A DNA stretch of 6,898 nucleotides from Acidimicrobiaceae bacterium. GTDB lineage: Bacteria; Actinomycetota; Acidimicrobiia; Acidimicrobiales; RAAP-2. The position numbers and the translations under genes were made by a program. Location of the stretch: positions 2,008 through 8,905 of the forward strand of contig PKZN01000040.1 of NCBI GenBank assembly GCA_003133075.1, in the 5' to 3' direction. The notes under the pieces are model-generated. The model did not search any database, was not told the origin of the DNA, and was given only the letters and a program-made list of their open reading frames with translations. Shown here piece by piece: positions 1 through 5,540 of the stretch (position 1 is the first letter of the stretch; each line of letters begins with the position of its first letter).

Positions 1-30
1 TGAGATCAGGCCCTACGAGCTGATCGGCCA

Positions 31-672
31 ATGAGTAGCGCAGGGGTCGCCGTCGTTACTTCGACGGTCCGGAGGTTCAGGTGGTCGAACCTTGCACTCG
101 CCCTCGCCGCGCCCGTGGTGCTCGCACTCGCTCCCCTCTCGACCGCGTCGGCGGCGAGCGCTCCCTCGACACTCTGCAGCGGGTACCAAGGGTGCACGAT
201 CGGGAACTTCACCACCCACGGATATCAAAACGTCAGCGACAGGTCGTACTGGACGATGTACGCCGGTGACAACTGCACGAACTACGTCGCCTACGTCGAA
301 TCGACCACGTACCGGGTCACGGCGCCGAACTACGACCTCGGTAACGGCGGGCAGTGGGCATCGGCGGCGTCCGCCCATGGCGTCGTCGTCAACGACGTAC
401 CGAGTGTCGGGGCCGTCGCGGTATGGACGGGCTACTCCCCCGGGATGTCCTCGTCAGGGCACGTGGCCGTGGTCGAAGCCGTCGGTCCTCGCGACAGTTA
501 CGTCGTGGTCTCCCAGCAGCACATGATTGATGCGGACGGCTACGACTGGGTCCGCATTATGCGCAGCAGCGCCGCGAACGAATGGGAAAACTGGCCCAGT
601 GGCTTCATTCACTTCCCCAGCCCCGTCGCGACCACGCTCGAAGACGCGAGGTCGCACCTTCAGCGACCCTGA
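31..672 (+). CDS. Secreted CHAP-domain peptidoglycan hydrolase (amidase/endopeptidase)
   Basis: A 213-residue exported protein predicted to cleave peptidoglycan outside the membrane. The N-terminus is a Sec signal peptide: basic RRFRW at 14-18, a hydrophobic stretch at about 21-36, and a likely cleavage site near the Ala/Ser-rich 38-44. The mature part is a single CHAP (NlpC/P60-like cysteine hydrolase) domain. The nucleophile is Cys82 in GDNCTNYVAY and the general base His144 in GHVAVVE, separated by the usual GNGGQW (104-109) and VGAVAVW (126-132) blocks. Cys49 and Cys55 precede the domain and may form a disulfide. No SH3, LysM or other wall-binding domain is present, so specificity cannot be told. 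The ATG is the only usual start after an in-frame TGA at positions 1-3; no clear Shine-Dalgarno is seen. The gene converges on pyruvate kinase with a 10-bp gap. The CHAP assignment is firm; amidase versus endopeptidase activity is open. Confidence 0.9.
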   Translation: MSSAGVAVVTSTVRRFRWSNLALALAAPVVLALAPLSTASAASAPSTLCSGYQGCTIGNFTTHGYQNVSDRSYWTMYAGDNCTNYVAYVESTTYRVTAPNYDLGNGGQWASAASAHGVVVNDVPSVGAVAVWTGYSPGMSSSGHVAVVEAVGPRDSYVVVSQQHMIDADGYDWVRIMRSSAANEWENWPSGFIHFPSPVATTLEDARSHLQRP

Positions 673-680
673 AGGACCTC
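648..680. terminator. Hairpin across the CHAP/pyk convergent junction
   Basis: An imperfect inverted repeat covers both stop codons. The outer arms GAGGT (648-652) and ACCTC (676-680) enclose a 4-nt bulge and a 6-bp stem, CCTTCA (657-662) with TGAAGG (670-675), around a 7-nt loop. There is no T-tract on either side, so it would be a non-canonical terminator of the kind proposed for GC-rich Actinobacteria, possibly acting in both directions. An alternative stem, GGTCGC (650-655) with GCGACC (663-668), competes with it. The structure is seen; its function is inferred from position. Confidence 0.4.
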
Positions 681-682
681 GA

Positions 683-2101
683 TCAAGGGACGATGATCAT
701 CCGCACGGTGTCGGTGATCGCCGCACCACCCGAGGACGAGCCCGCCATCAACACCAGCGCGTCACCGGTCTTGGCCATCCCGCAGGCTTTGAGTTCGGCG
801 ATCGCCACATCACAGAGCGTGTCGATGTCGTTGGCCGGTGAGACGAAAATCTCCTGTACGCCCCAGGATCCGCGCAACTGACGAGCGGTCGAACCACTCG
901 GCGTGATCGCCACGATGGGCATGGGGGGACGAAACCGGGAGATGGCCCGCGCGGTCATACCCGATCGAGTGCAGGCGACGATCGCCACGGCGTTCTCGTC
1001 CATCGCCGCACGCCAGGCGGCGCCGGTGATCGCGGCAGTAACCCGGGTCGCCTGCGTGCTGGACGCGGCGAGCAGTTGCACGCCGAGTCCGGCGCCCCAC
1101 TCGGCGTAGGGGAAGTGTTGCTCGGCGCGACGCACGATACGGTCCATCGTGACCACGACACCCACGGGGTCATCGCCAATGGCCGTCTCGCCGCTGAGCA
1201 TCACCGCACTCGCCCCGTCCAAGACGGCATTCGCGACGTCGGTGACCTCGGCGCGGGTGGGCACCTGGGCGTGGGTCATCGACTCAAGCATCTGGGTCGC
1301 GACGACGACGGGTCGGGCGTAGCGGATGCCGAGTCGCACGATCTCTTTTTGTAGGTGCGGCACCTCTTCGATGGGCAGGCGAACCCCGAGGTCTCCGCGC
1401 GCGACCATGATCGAGTCGGAGTGTTCGATGATCTCGCTGAGGTTCTCCACGCCCTCGCCGGTCTCGATCTTGGACATGATCATCACGTCGTTGCGAGCGA
1501 GGACCGCTCGCACGGACTCCACGTCAAAGCCCGAGCGCACGAAGGACACTGCGAGGATCTCGAACTCCTCGTTGCGCAGCGCCAACAAACGTTCGCGGTC
1601 CTCCTCGGTGGGCAGTCGATCGTTCATGATCGACGACGGCAACGACAGTCCGGGCTTGCCCATGACGTTGCCGCCCGAGGTGACGCGGGCACTCACCGTT
1701 GCGCCGAGGCGGGTGATTTCGAGCGAGACGCCCCCGTCACCGATGTGAACCTTGTCGCCGACTTTGAGTTGGACCAGGACGTCGTTGCGCTCGACGCTGA
1801 TGCGCTCGGCGCTGGAACTCTCGCCGAAGGCCTCCACCAGTTCGGTCGCTTGTCCCTGGGCGAGCGTCACCGGCAGGGTCCCGAAGGAGCCCGCGCGAAT
1901 CTTGGGGCCAGGAATGTCGACCATGATGGCGAGGTCGGGCGCGATGGCTCGGATTCGACGCAGTCGCTCCAGGCAGGAGGGGATATCCCCGTGGGCGAAG
2001 GAGAGCCGAAAGACGTCGACGCCGGCTTGGACGAGTTGCTTGAGAACCTCGTCGGAGTCAGAGGCCGGACCAACGGTGGCTACGATCTTCGTGCGTCGCA
2101 C
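683..2101 (-). CDS. pyk: Pyruvate kinase (Lys-type, predicted K+-independent)
   Basis: Cytosolic enzyme transferring phosphate from phosphoenolpyruvate to ADP, the last step of glycolysis. With the GTG start used here it has 472 residues, normal for bacterial enzymes, with a TIM-barrel A domain, an inserted B domain (about 65-165) and a C domain (about 350-472, including TRSGMTARAISRFRP). The signature VMIMSKIETGEGV carries catalytic Lys211 and metal ligand Glu213; Asp237 (ARGDLG) and Thr269 (ATQMLESM) are also present. The reading frame is open to a TTG at 2128, but that start has no Shine-Dalgarno. The GTG at 2101 has GAAGGGA with about 6 nt spacing, and the protein then opens VRRTKIVATVGPAS as family members do. 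Two features are odd: the K+-site motif reads RLSFAHG where RLNFSHG is usual, and the next motif reads DIPGPKIRAG rather than DTKGPEIRTG. It lies 117 bp downstream of btuD on the same strand; co-transcription is possible but not shown. Identity is firm; kinetics are inferred. Confidence 0.93.
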   Translation of the reverse strand: MRRTKIVATVGPASDSDEVLKQLVQAGVDVFRLSFAHGDIPSCLERLRRIRAIAPDLAIMVDIPGPKIRAGSFGTLPVTLAQGQATELVEAFGESSSAERISVERNDVLVQLKVGDKVHIGDGGVSLEITRLGATVSARVTSGGNVMGKPGLSLPSSIMNDRLPTEEDRERLLALRNEEFEILAVSFVRSGFDVESVRAVLARNDVMIMSKIETGEGVENLSEIIEHSDSIMVARGDLGVRLPIEEVPHLQKEIVRLGIRYARPVVVATQMLESMTHAQVPTRAEVTDVANAVLDGASAVMLSGETAIGDDPVGVVVTMDRIVRRAEQHFPYAEWGAGLGVQLLAASSTQATRVTAAITGAAWRAAMDENAVAIVACTRSGMTARAISRFRPPMPIVAITPSGSTARQLRGSWGVQEIFVSPANDIDTLCDVAIAELKACGMAKTGDALVLMAGSSSGGAAITDTVRMIIVP

Positions 2102-2127
2102 GTAAATTCCCTTCGTTTCTTTGCTCA

Positions 2128-2133
2128 AGTCTA
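2128..2133 (-). promoter_or_regulatory. Possible pyk -10 element
   Basis: TAGACT on the minus strand fits the TANNNT pattern of actinobacterial -10 boxes. It would start transcription near 2121, which would exclude the TTG at 2128 as a start codon and agrees with the GTG start at 2101. I see no convincing -35 hexamer at 16-18 bp, so this is a weak candidate. Confidence 0.2.
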
Positions 2134-2218
2134 CGAGATGGAGAACGCGACTCGTCTGTGAATTCTTTGCGCACGACGCGACGTCGCTACTGAGAAGTAA
2201 CCGCGTCGACGTGACGAA

Positions 2219-2992
2219 CTAGTGACGTACCGGTATGACGACGTCCGCGCCATCGACGTCGATCACGCGCAGTTCCATTCCGTAGCACTCGGCCAACTCG
2301 CGGCTACGAACGACCTCACCCGAAGGACCGTCGAGCACCAACCGTCCTTGATCGAGCAACACCAGTCGATCGGCGAACTGTCCCGCCAGTGTCAGGTCGT
2401 GCAGCGTGGCGAGCACGGTGAGCCCGCATTCGCGGACCTCGTTCTGCAAGAGCTCGAGGATGGCGATCTGGTGTCGAAGGTCGAGGCCGGTGATGGGCTC
2501 GTCCAGCACCATCACGGTCGTCGCCTGCGCGAGGGCGCGCGCTAGGACCATGCGCTGGCGTTCACCACCCGACAGCGTCGCGACGTCGCGGGCGGCGAAC
2601 TCAGTGAGCGAGAGACGCTCGAGCACGTCGCCGACGCAGCGTCGGTCCGCGGCGCTGGGTGCGCGCAATAACCCGTGGTACGCGGTGCGCCCGAGCGACA
2701 CGTAGTCGTGCACGCTCATACCGAAGGGAATTGTGGGGTGTTGCGGCACTACCGCAACGCGAAGCGCTCGTTGGCGTTCGTTCATCGCGCTCACCGACTC
2801 GCCCGAGAGCGTCACGGTGCCGTGGCTGGAGCGTCGAAGGCCCGCCACCGTTTCGACCAACGTCGTCTTGCCCGCGCCGTTCGGACCGATGACCGTGCAC
2901 CAGGTTCCCGCGTCAACCGAAAGGCTCACGTCGGAGATCAACGTGGCCGATCCCGCGCGGACGCTCAAGCCGAGCACCTCGATGGAGCTCAC
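2219..2992 (-). CDS. btuD: Vitamin B12 ABC importer, ATP-binding protein
   Basis: A 257-residue ATPase that would power B12 import on the cytoplasmic face of the BtuC permease. All ABC motifs are visible in order: Walker A GPNGAGKT (36-43), Q-loop Gln84 in VVPQHPTIPFGMSV, signature LSGGERQ (140-146), Walker B VMVLDE (160-165), D-loop GLD (169-171) and the switch His198 in LATLHDLTLAG. The layout is that of the FepC/HmuV/BtuD subfamily, whose members import iron-siderophores, heme or cobalamin. The B12 assignment rests on the cobalamin riboswitch at the head of the operon, not on this protein. The start is GTG at 2990-2992, inside a GTGA overlap with the TGA of the permease gene, which implies translational coupling. 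No residue expected for activity is missing. Confidence 0.9.
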   Translation of the reverse strand: MSSIEVLGLSVRAGSATLISDVSLSVDAGTWCTVIGPNGAGKTTLVETVAGLRRSSHGTVTLSGESVSAMNERQRALRVAVVPQHPTIPFGMSVHDYVSLGRTAYHGLLRAPSAADRRCVGDVLERLSLTEFAARDVATLSGGERQRMVLARALAQATTVMVLDEPITGLDLRHQIAILELLQNEVRECGLTVLATLHDLTLAGQFADRLVLLDQGRLVLDGPSGEVVRSRELAECYGMELRVIDVDGADVVIPVRH

Positions 2993-4029
2993 GGGGCCAT
3001 CGGTCGTCGAAGGCTCAAGATGATGACGAACACCGGCGCGCCGACGATCGCGGTGACGACACCGAGGGGAAGTTCCGACGGCGCCAGGACCGTTCGGGCA
3101 ATGGTGTCGGCGAAGACCAAGAAGGCGGCGCCGAAGGCCACCGAGATGGGCAGGATCCGCCGGTACGACGTGCCGACGAGGAGCCGGACGATGTGGGGCA
3201 CGATGATGCCGACGAAACCGATTAACCCAACGGCCGACACGATGGCCGCGGTGCCCAGCGACGACGCCACGATCACGATCAGTCGCACCCGTCGCACCGG
3301 CAGGCCGAGTGATCGCGACTCATCCTCGCCGACGCTCATCACGTCGAGCGCCCGACCGGCGGCGACGCAGATCACCACGCACACCACGACGTAGGGCAGC
3401 ACCAGGGTGACCGACGACCAACTCGCACTAGCCAGCGAGCCGAGCAGCCAGATGTAGACCCGAGCCAACGACGTCGTCGAGGACTGCTGTTGGAGGAACG
3501 TCTGAGCACTCGTGAAGAGTGACGCCACCGCGACGCCGGCCAGAATCAACGTCGCGGTGCTCGAACGCAGCCCCCTTCCACCGATCGCCCACGTCACCGC
3601 GACCGCGAGCAACGCTCCGACGAAGGCCAGGATCGGCGTCCAACTCGGCGTCACCACGGCGCCGCCGACGTCGACGATCGCGATCGTCGCGCCGAGGCCC
3701 GCACCCGCCGCGACGCCCAACAAGTACGGGTCAGCCAAGGGATTACGAAAGACGCCCTGATAGGTGCCACCCGCGACTGCCAGCATCGCGCCCGCGAGCA
3801 ATCCAAGCACCATGCGCGGGGCGCGAAGCTGCCAGATGATCTCGGACTGCGTGGGCGTCAGCGTGCTGTGTCCAAGGCCGAGGTGCGAGAAAACGTCCCC
3901 GATCACGCGCATCGTGGCGATGGACGTCGGTCCGATCACGAGGCCACAGACCATCGCCACCACGAGCGCCGCGAGCGTCGCTCCGACAACGAGCACGACG
4001 CGGCGCCCGGACGGTGGCGTGGCGATCAC
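2989..4029 (-). CDS. btuC: Vitamin B12 ABC importer, FecCD/BtuC-type permease
   Basis: A 346-residue integral membrane protein forming the import channel, expected to act as a homodimer with two BtuD subunits. It has the family's many hydrophobic segments (about ten; the first at about 11-33, the last at about 322-340) and the FecCD landmarks: LRAPRMVLGLLAGAMLAVAG (68-87), YQGVFRNPLADPYLLGV (90-106), the cytoplasmic stretch DVMSVGEDESRSLGLP (229-244), which normally contacts the ATPase, GLIGFVGIIVPHIVRLLVG (268-286) and ELPLGVVTAIVGAPVF (319-334). It starts with GTG at 4027-4029, only 1 bp after the btuF TAA, with GGAAG about 10 nt upstream lying inside the end of btuF. Its 3' end overlaps btuD by 4 bp. 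The family covers siderophore, heme and cobalamin permeases; the riboswitch decides for cobalamin. Confidence 0.92.
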   Translation of the reverse strand: MIATPPSGRRVVLVVGATLAALVVAMVCGLVIGPTSIATMRVIGDVFSHLGLGHSTLTPTQSEIIWQLRAPRMVLGLLAGAMLAVAGGTYQGVFRNPLADPYLLGVAAGAGLGATIAIVDVGGAVVTPSWTPILAFVGALLAVAVTWAIGGRGLRSSTATLILAGVAVASLFTSAQTFLQQQSSTTSLARVYIWLLGSLASASWSSVTLVLPYVVVCVVICVAAGRALDVMSVGEDESRSLGLPVRRVRLIVIVASSLGTAAIVSAVGLIGFVGIIVPHIVRLLVGTSYRRILPISVAFGAAFLVFADTIARTVLAPSELPLGVVTAIVGAPVFVIILSLRRPMAP

Positions 4030-4030
4030 G

Positions 4031-4951
4031 TTATTTCTTCCAGAGCGCCGTGTCCGCCAGCGCCGCCTTGACCCCGGCCGTCAGTTGATTCATCAAGATT
4101 CCCAGACGTGGACCCCACCGCGAGGCGATGTCGTCGTTCAGCCCCACCACGTGGTGATGGATAACGGCACTCACCGAGGAAAATCCCGTGCGCTTGGCGA
4201 CCGTCGCCTGGTTGGCGTGACAGCAGACCGTGTCGGCCAGGAAGATCAACTTGGGGTTGGCGCCGACGATGTACTCGGCGCTGAGTTGCGGATAGCCCGC
4301 GTCGGCTGACGTGTTCTTGGCGTCAGCGATGTTGTCAACGCCCAGCGACTTGAGAAGCGATCCGACAAAGGTGTCGCTCGTGAGTGAGTAGTACGTCGGA
4401 TCGAGCTCGTAATACACGGTGAGGACCTTCTTGGGGTGCGCGGGGACCGACGCCACGTCCTTCGCGATCGTCGACTTCAGGCCGGCCACGATGGTGGCGG
4501 CCTTCGCTCCGTGTCCCGTGAGGGCGCCGAGCTGGTTGATCTGCTGGTACGCGCCCGCCAGATTCGTGGGTGCGTCCTGGTCGATGACCTTGATGCCGAG
4601 GCCGACCAACTTCTGTTGGATGTCGTTCGCGTCGTAAGAGATGATCACGAGATCGGGTTTCGTTGAGGGATGCGACGACGACGCCTTGCAGATTCCGACG
4701 ATCGCTTCGACGTTGGGTTCGAGTGCGTTGATGCGCTTTTTCGGCAGGCCCGTCGTCGGATAGTCCGAGTCGGTGTCGACGGCTTGGACCTGTTGGCCCG
4801 CGCCGATGGCGTAGAGCGTCTCGGTCGCGGTCGGCGACAGCGAGACGATGCACGAGGGCGGCGCGGCCGCTTGTGCGCTGGCGGCACCGAGTAGCGGGGC
4901 CGCCACGAGGCCGAGGGTGAGCGCGACACTGAGTCGCAGGGACGTCATCAT
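4031..4951 (-). CDS. btuF: Vitamin B12 ABC importer, secreted substrate-binding protein
   Basis: A 306-residue class III (TroA/BtuF-like, helical-backbone) binding protein that captures substrate outside the membrane for BtuC. A signal peptide spans about 1-29 (LRLSVALTLGLVAAPLLGAA, then SAQA before the likely cut). The mature N-terminus has IVSLSPTATETLYAIGAG (35-52), typical of the family, followed by KPDLVIISYD (98-107) and, near the end, LNDDIASRWGPRLGILMNQL (271-290). There is no lipobox cysteine, unlike most binding proteins of single-membrane bacteria. An insertion (about 86-97) between EAIV and KPDLV carries Cys88, and a CysCys pair sits at 243-244, suggesting a disulfide. Two adjacent ATGs (4951, 4948) follow AAAGGAGAT; the first gives 6 nt spacing from GGAG. 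It is the first gene of the operon, 87 bp downstream of a cobalamin riboswitch, which is the main reason for naming the ligand. Confidence 0.88.
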   Translation of the reverse strand: MMTSLRLSVALTLGLVAAPLLGAASAQAAAPPSCIVSLSPTATETLYAIGAGQQVQAVDTDSDYPTTGLPKKRINALEPNVEAIVGICKASSSHPSTKPDLVIISYDANDIQQKLVGLGIKVIDQDAPTNLAGAYQQINQLGALTGHGAKAATIVAGLKSTIAKDVASVPAHPKKVLTVYYELDPTYYSLTSDTFVGSLLKSLGVDNIADAKNTSADAGYPQLSAEYIVGANPKLIFLADTVCCHANQATVAKRTGFSSVSAVIHHHVVGLNDDIASRWGPRLGILMNQLTAGVKAALADTALWKK

Positions 4952-4955
4952 GGGT

Positions 4956-4996
4956 ATCTCCTTTTCCGTCGAAGTGGTGTGGCGACGGATAGAGAT
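4956..4996 (-). promoter_or_regulatory. SD-sequestering hairpin of btuF (riboswitch expression platform)
   Basis: On the minus strand ATCTCT (4996-4991) can pair with GGAGAT (4961-4956), the btuF Shine-Dalgarno, and TCCGTCG (4989-4983) pairs with CGACGGA (4971-4965) around an 11-nt loop. A small internal loop (1 nt versus AAA) separates the two stems. Folding would hide the ribosome binding site. A second AGGAGAT at 5041-5035 overlaps the 3' strand of the riboswitch P1 stem and could pair with the same ATCTCT, freeing the SD when P1 is open. This fits B12-dependent translational repression; the pairings are seen, the switching is inferred. No U-tract follows any hairpin here, so termination control looks less likely. 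Confidence 0.65.
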
Positions 4997-5038
4997 CCGA
5001 ACAACCGCTCCTTACCTCGAGAGCTGTGTGTCACATCT

Positions 5039-5130
5039 CCTCGCGGTAGGCGACCTGGCTTCGTGATCTGAATCAATCACTTACAGTTGCGGGACAGCGT
5101 TGGAATTACACCAACTTCGCTGCCGCGAGG
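5039..5130 (-). promoter_or_regulatory. Cobalamin (vitamin B12) riboswitch aptamer
   Basis: Read on the minus strand, the leader of btuF has the conserved cobalamin aptamer core. An 8-bp closing stem pairs CCTCGCGG (5130-5123) with CCGCGAGG (5046-5039). Next come CAGC/GCTG (5122-5119 with 5098-5095), the hairpin GTTGG..CCAAC (5115-5099) with the usual GGTGNNANTCC-like loop, the hallmark CCCGCAACTGTAA (5093-5081), a hairpin GTGAT..ATCAC (5080-5063), and the B12 box GAAGCCAGGTCGCCTACC (5062-5045; consensus ends ACCTGCC). The aptamer is short, with compact peripheral arms. It lies 87 bp upstream of btuF and by the known behaviour of the class should turn the transporter off when B12 is plentiful. 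The true RNA may extend some nucleotides beyond either end. Confidence 0.9.
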
Positions 5131-5137
5131 CACACTG

Positions 5138-5149
5138 ACCTTAGTGCAA
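5138..5149 (-). promoter_or_regulatory. Candidate promoter of the btuFCD leader
   Basis: The minus strand reads TTGCAC then TAAGGT. TAAGGT (5143-5138) fits TANNNT and would start transcription at about 5131, right at the first base of the riboswitch closing stem. That placement is the main argument; no -35 box is present at normal spacing, so confidence is low. Confidence 0.25.
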
Positions 5150-5210
5150 CTCTCTCGCGCGGACCCGTGCTCGTGCGTCGTCCCTCGTCGGATGGTTTCG
5201 GAGGAGGCAA

Positions 5211-5243
5211 ACGAAAAGGCGACGCCACTTTCGTGGCGCCGCC
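5211..5243 (-). terminator. Intrinsic terminator on the minus strand
   Basis: An 11-bp stem, GGCGGCGCCAC (5243-5233) with GTGGCGTCGCC (5228-5218), contains one G-U pair, is closed by a GAAA tetraloop, and is followed by TTTTCGTTT (5217-5209). This is a textbook intrinsic terminator for leftward transcription. On the plus strand it is followed by CCTCG, so it would not terminate rightward transcripts. No minus-strand gene is recognisable between it and the right edge of the window. It would insulate the btuFCD promoter from leftward read-through, or end an unannotated small or antisense RNA. Confidence 0.75.
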
Positions 5244-5540
5244 CTCGAACCTCAATCAACCATCGTCCGCTCGGGCCGGGGGCGTCTTGAAGCTGTACTC
5301 AGCTGATCGTTTTCGTTACCCGTCTTGAACGGACACGACCCCGGAACTGTAGTCCGGTTCGAACCATTCGCGCGTCGCTGCGACCCGGGTCTCCTGTTCG
5401 GCCTAGCCGTACGTCGTGGACTCGTCGTACTTTTCGCTGGAGGTCTCGATTCCGAGCCCCGGCGAGTGCCACTCGCGCCAAAAAGTCGCCCCGGCGGTGA
5501 CGAGTACGATGGCGACCATCGCGAAATCGAGGGAGCGTCG
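5244..5540. other. Non-coding upstream region of the amine ligase gene
   Basis: No convincing gene lies in these 297 bp. The region holds several short inverted repeats: AGCT..AGCT (5291-5304), CCGT..ACGG (5320-5332), CCGGA..TCCGG (5341-5357), the 10-bp palindrome GGTTCGAACC (5356-5365), GTACG..CGTAC (5409-5430) and GCGAGT-GCC-ACTCGC (5462-5476). They could be operators or an RNA leader for the rightward gene, or part of a leftward RNA ending at the terminator at 5243. I match none of them to a known RNA family. Confidence 0.5.
5325..5353 (+). promoter_or_regulatory. Candidate promoter of the amine ligase gene
   Basis: TTGAAC (5325-5330) and TGTAGT (5348-5353) are separated by 17 bp, giving four of six matches to each sigma-70-type box. 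Transcription would begin near 5360, inside the palindrome GGTTCGAACC (5356-5365), a natural place for a repressor operator. It would leave a 5' leader of about 180 nt. The match is modest and unsupported by other evidence. Confidence 0.3.

Noticed and set aside
1355..2161. 268-residue open frame on the plus strand
   Set aside because: Lies fully antisense to pyruvate kinase, has Asp/His/Gly-rich shadow composition and no domain; an artefact of high GC.
2219..4951. Reading the ABC system as a siderophore or heme importer
   Set aside because: Protein families allow it, but the cobalamin riboswitch at the operon head is specific evidence for B12; no iron-regulator box was recognised.
5320..5365. 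tRNA-like pieces: CCGGA-ACTGTAG-TCCGG resembles an anticodon arm and GGTTCGAACC resembles a T-loop
   Set aside because: The arms do not fall at tRNA spacing, no 7-bp acceptor stem or D-arm fits on either strand, and the T-arm stem does not pair.
5461..5480. GCGAGT-GCC-ACTCGC hairpin followed by AAAAA as a terminator
   Set aside because: On the plus strand an A-tract, not a T-tract, follows; on the minus strand the T-tract precedes the hairpin. More likely an operator or chance.
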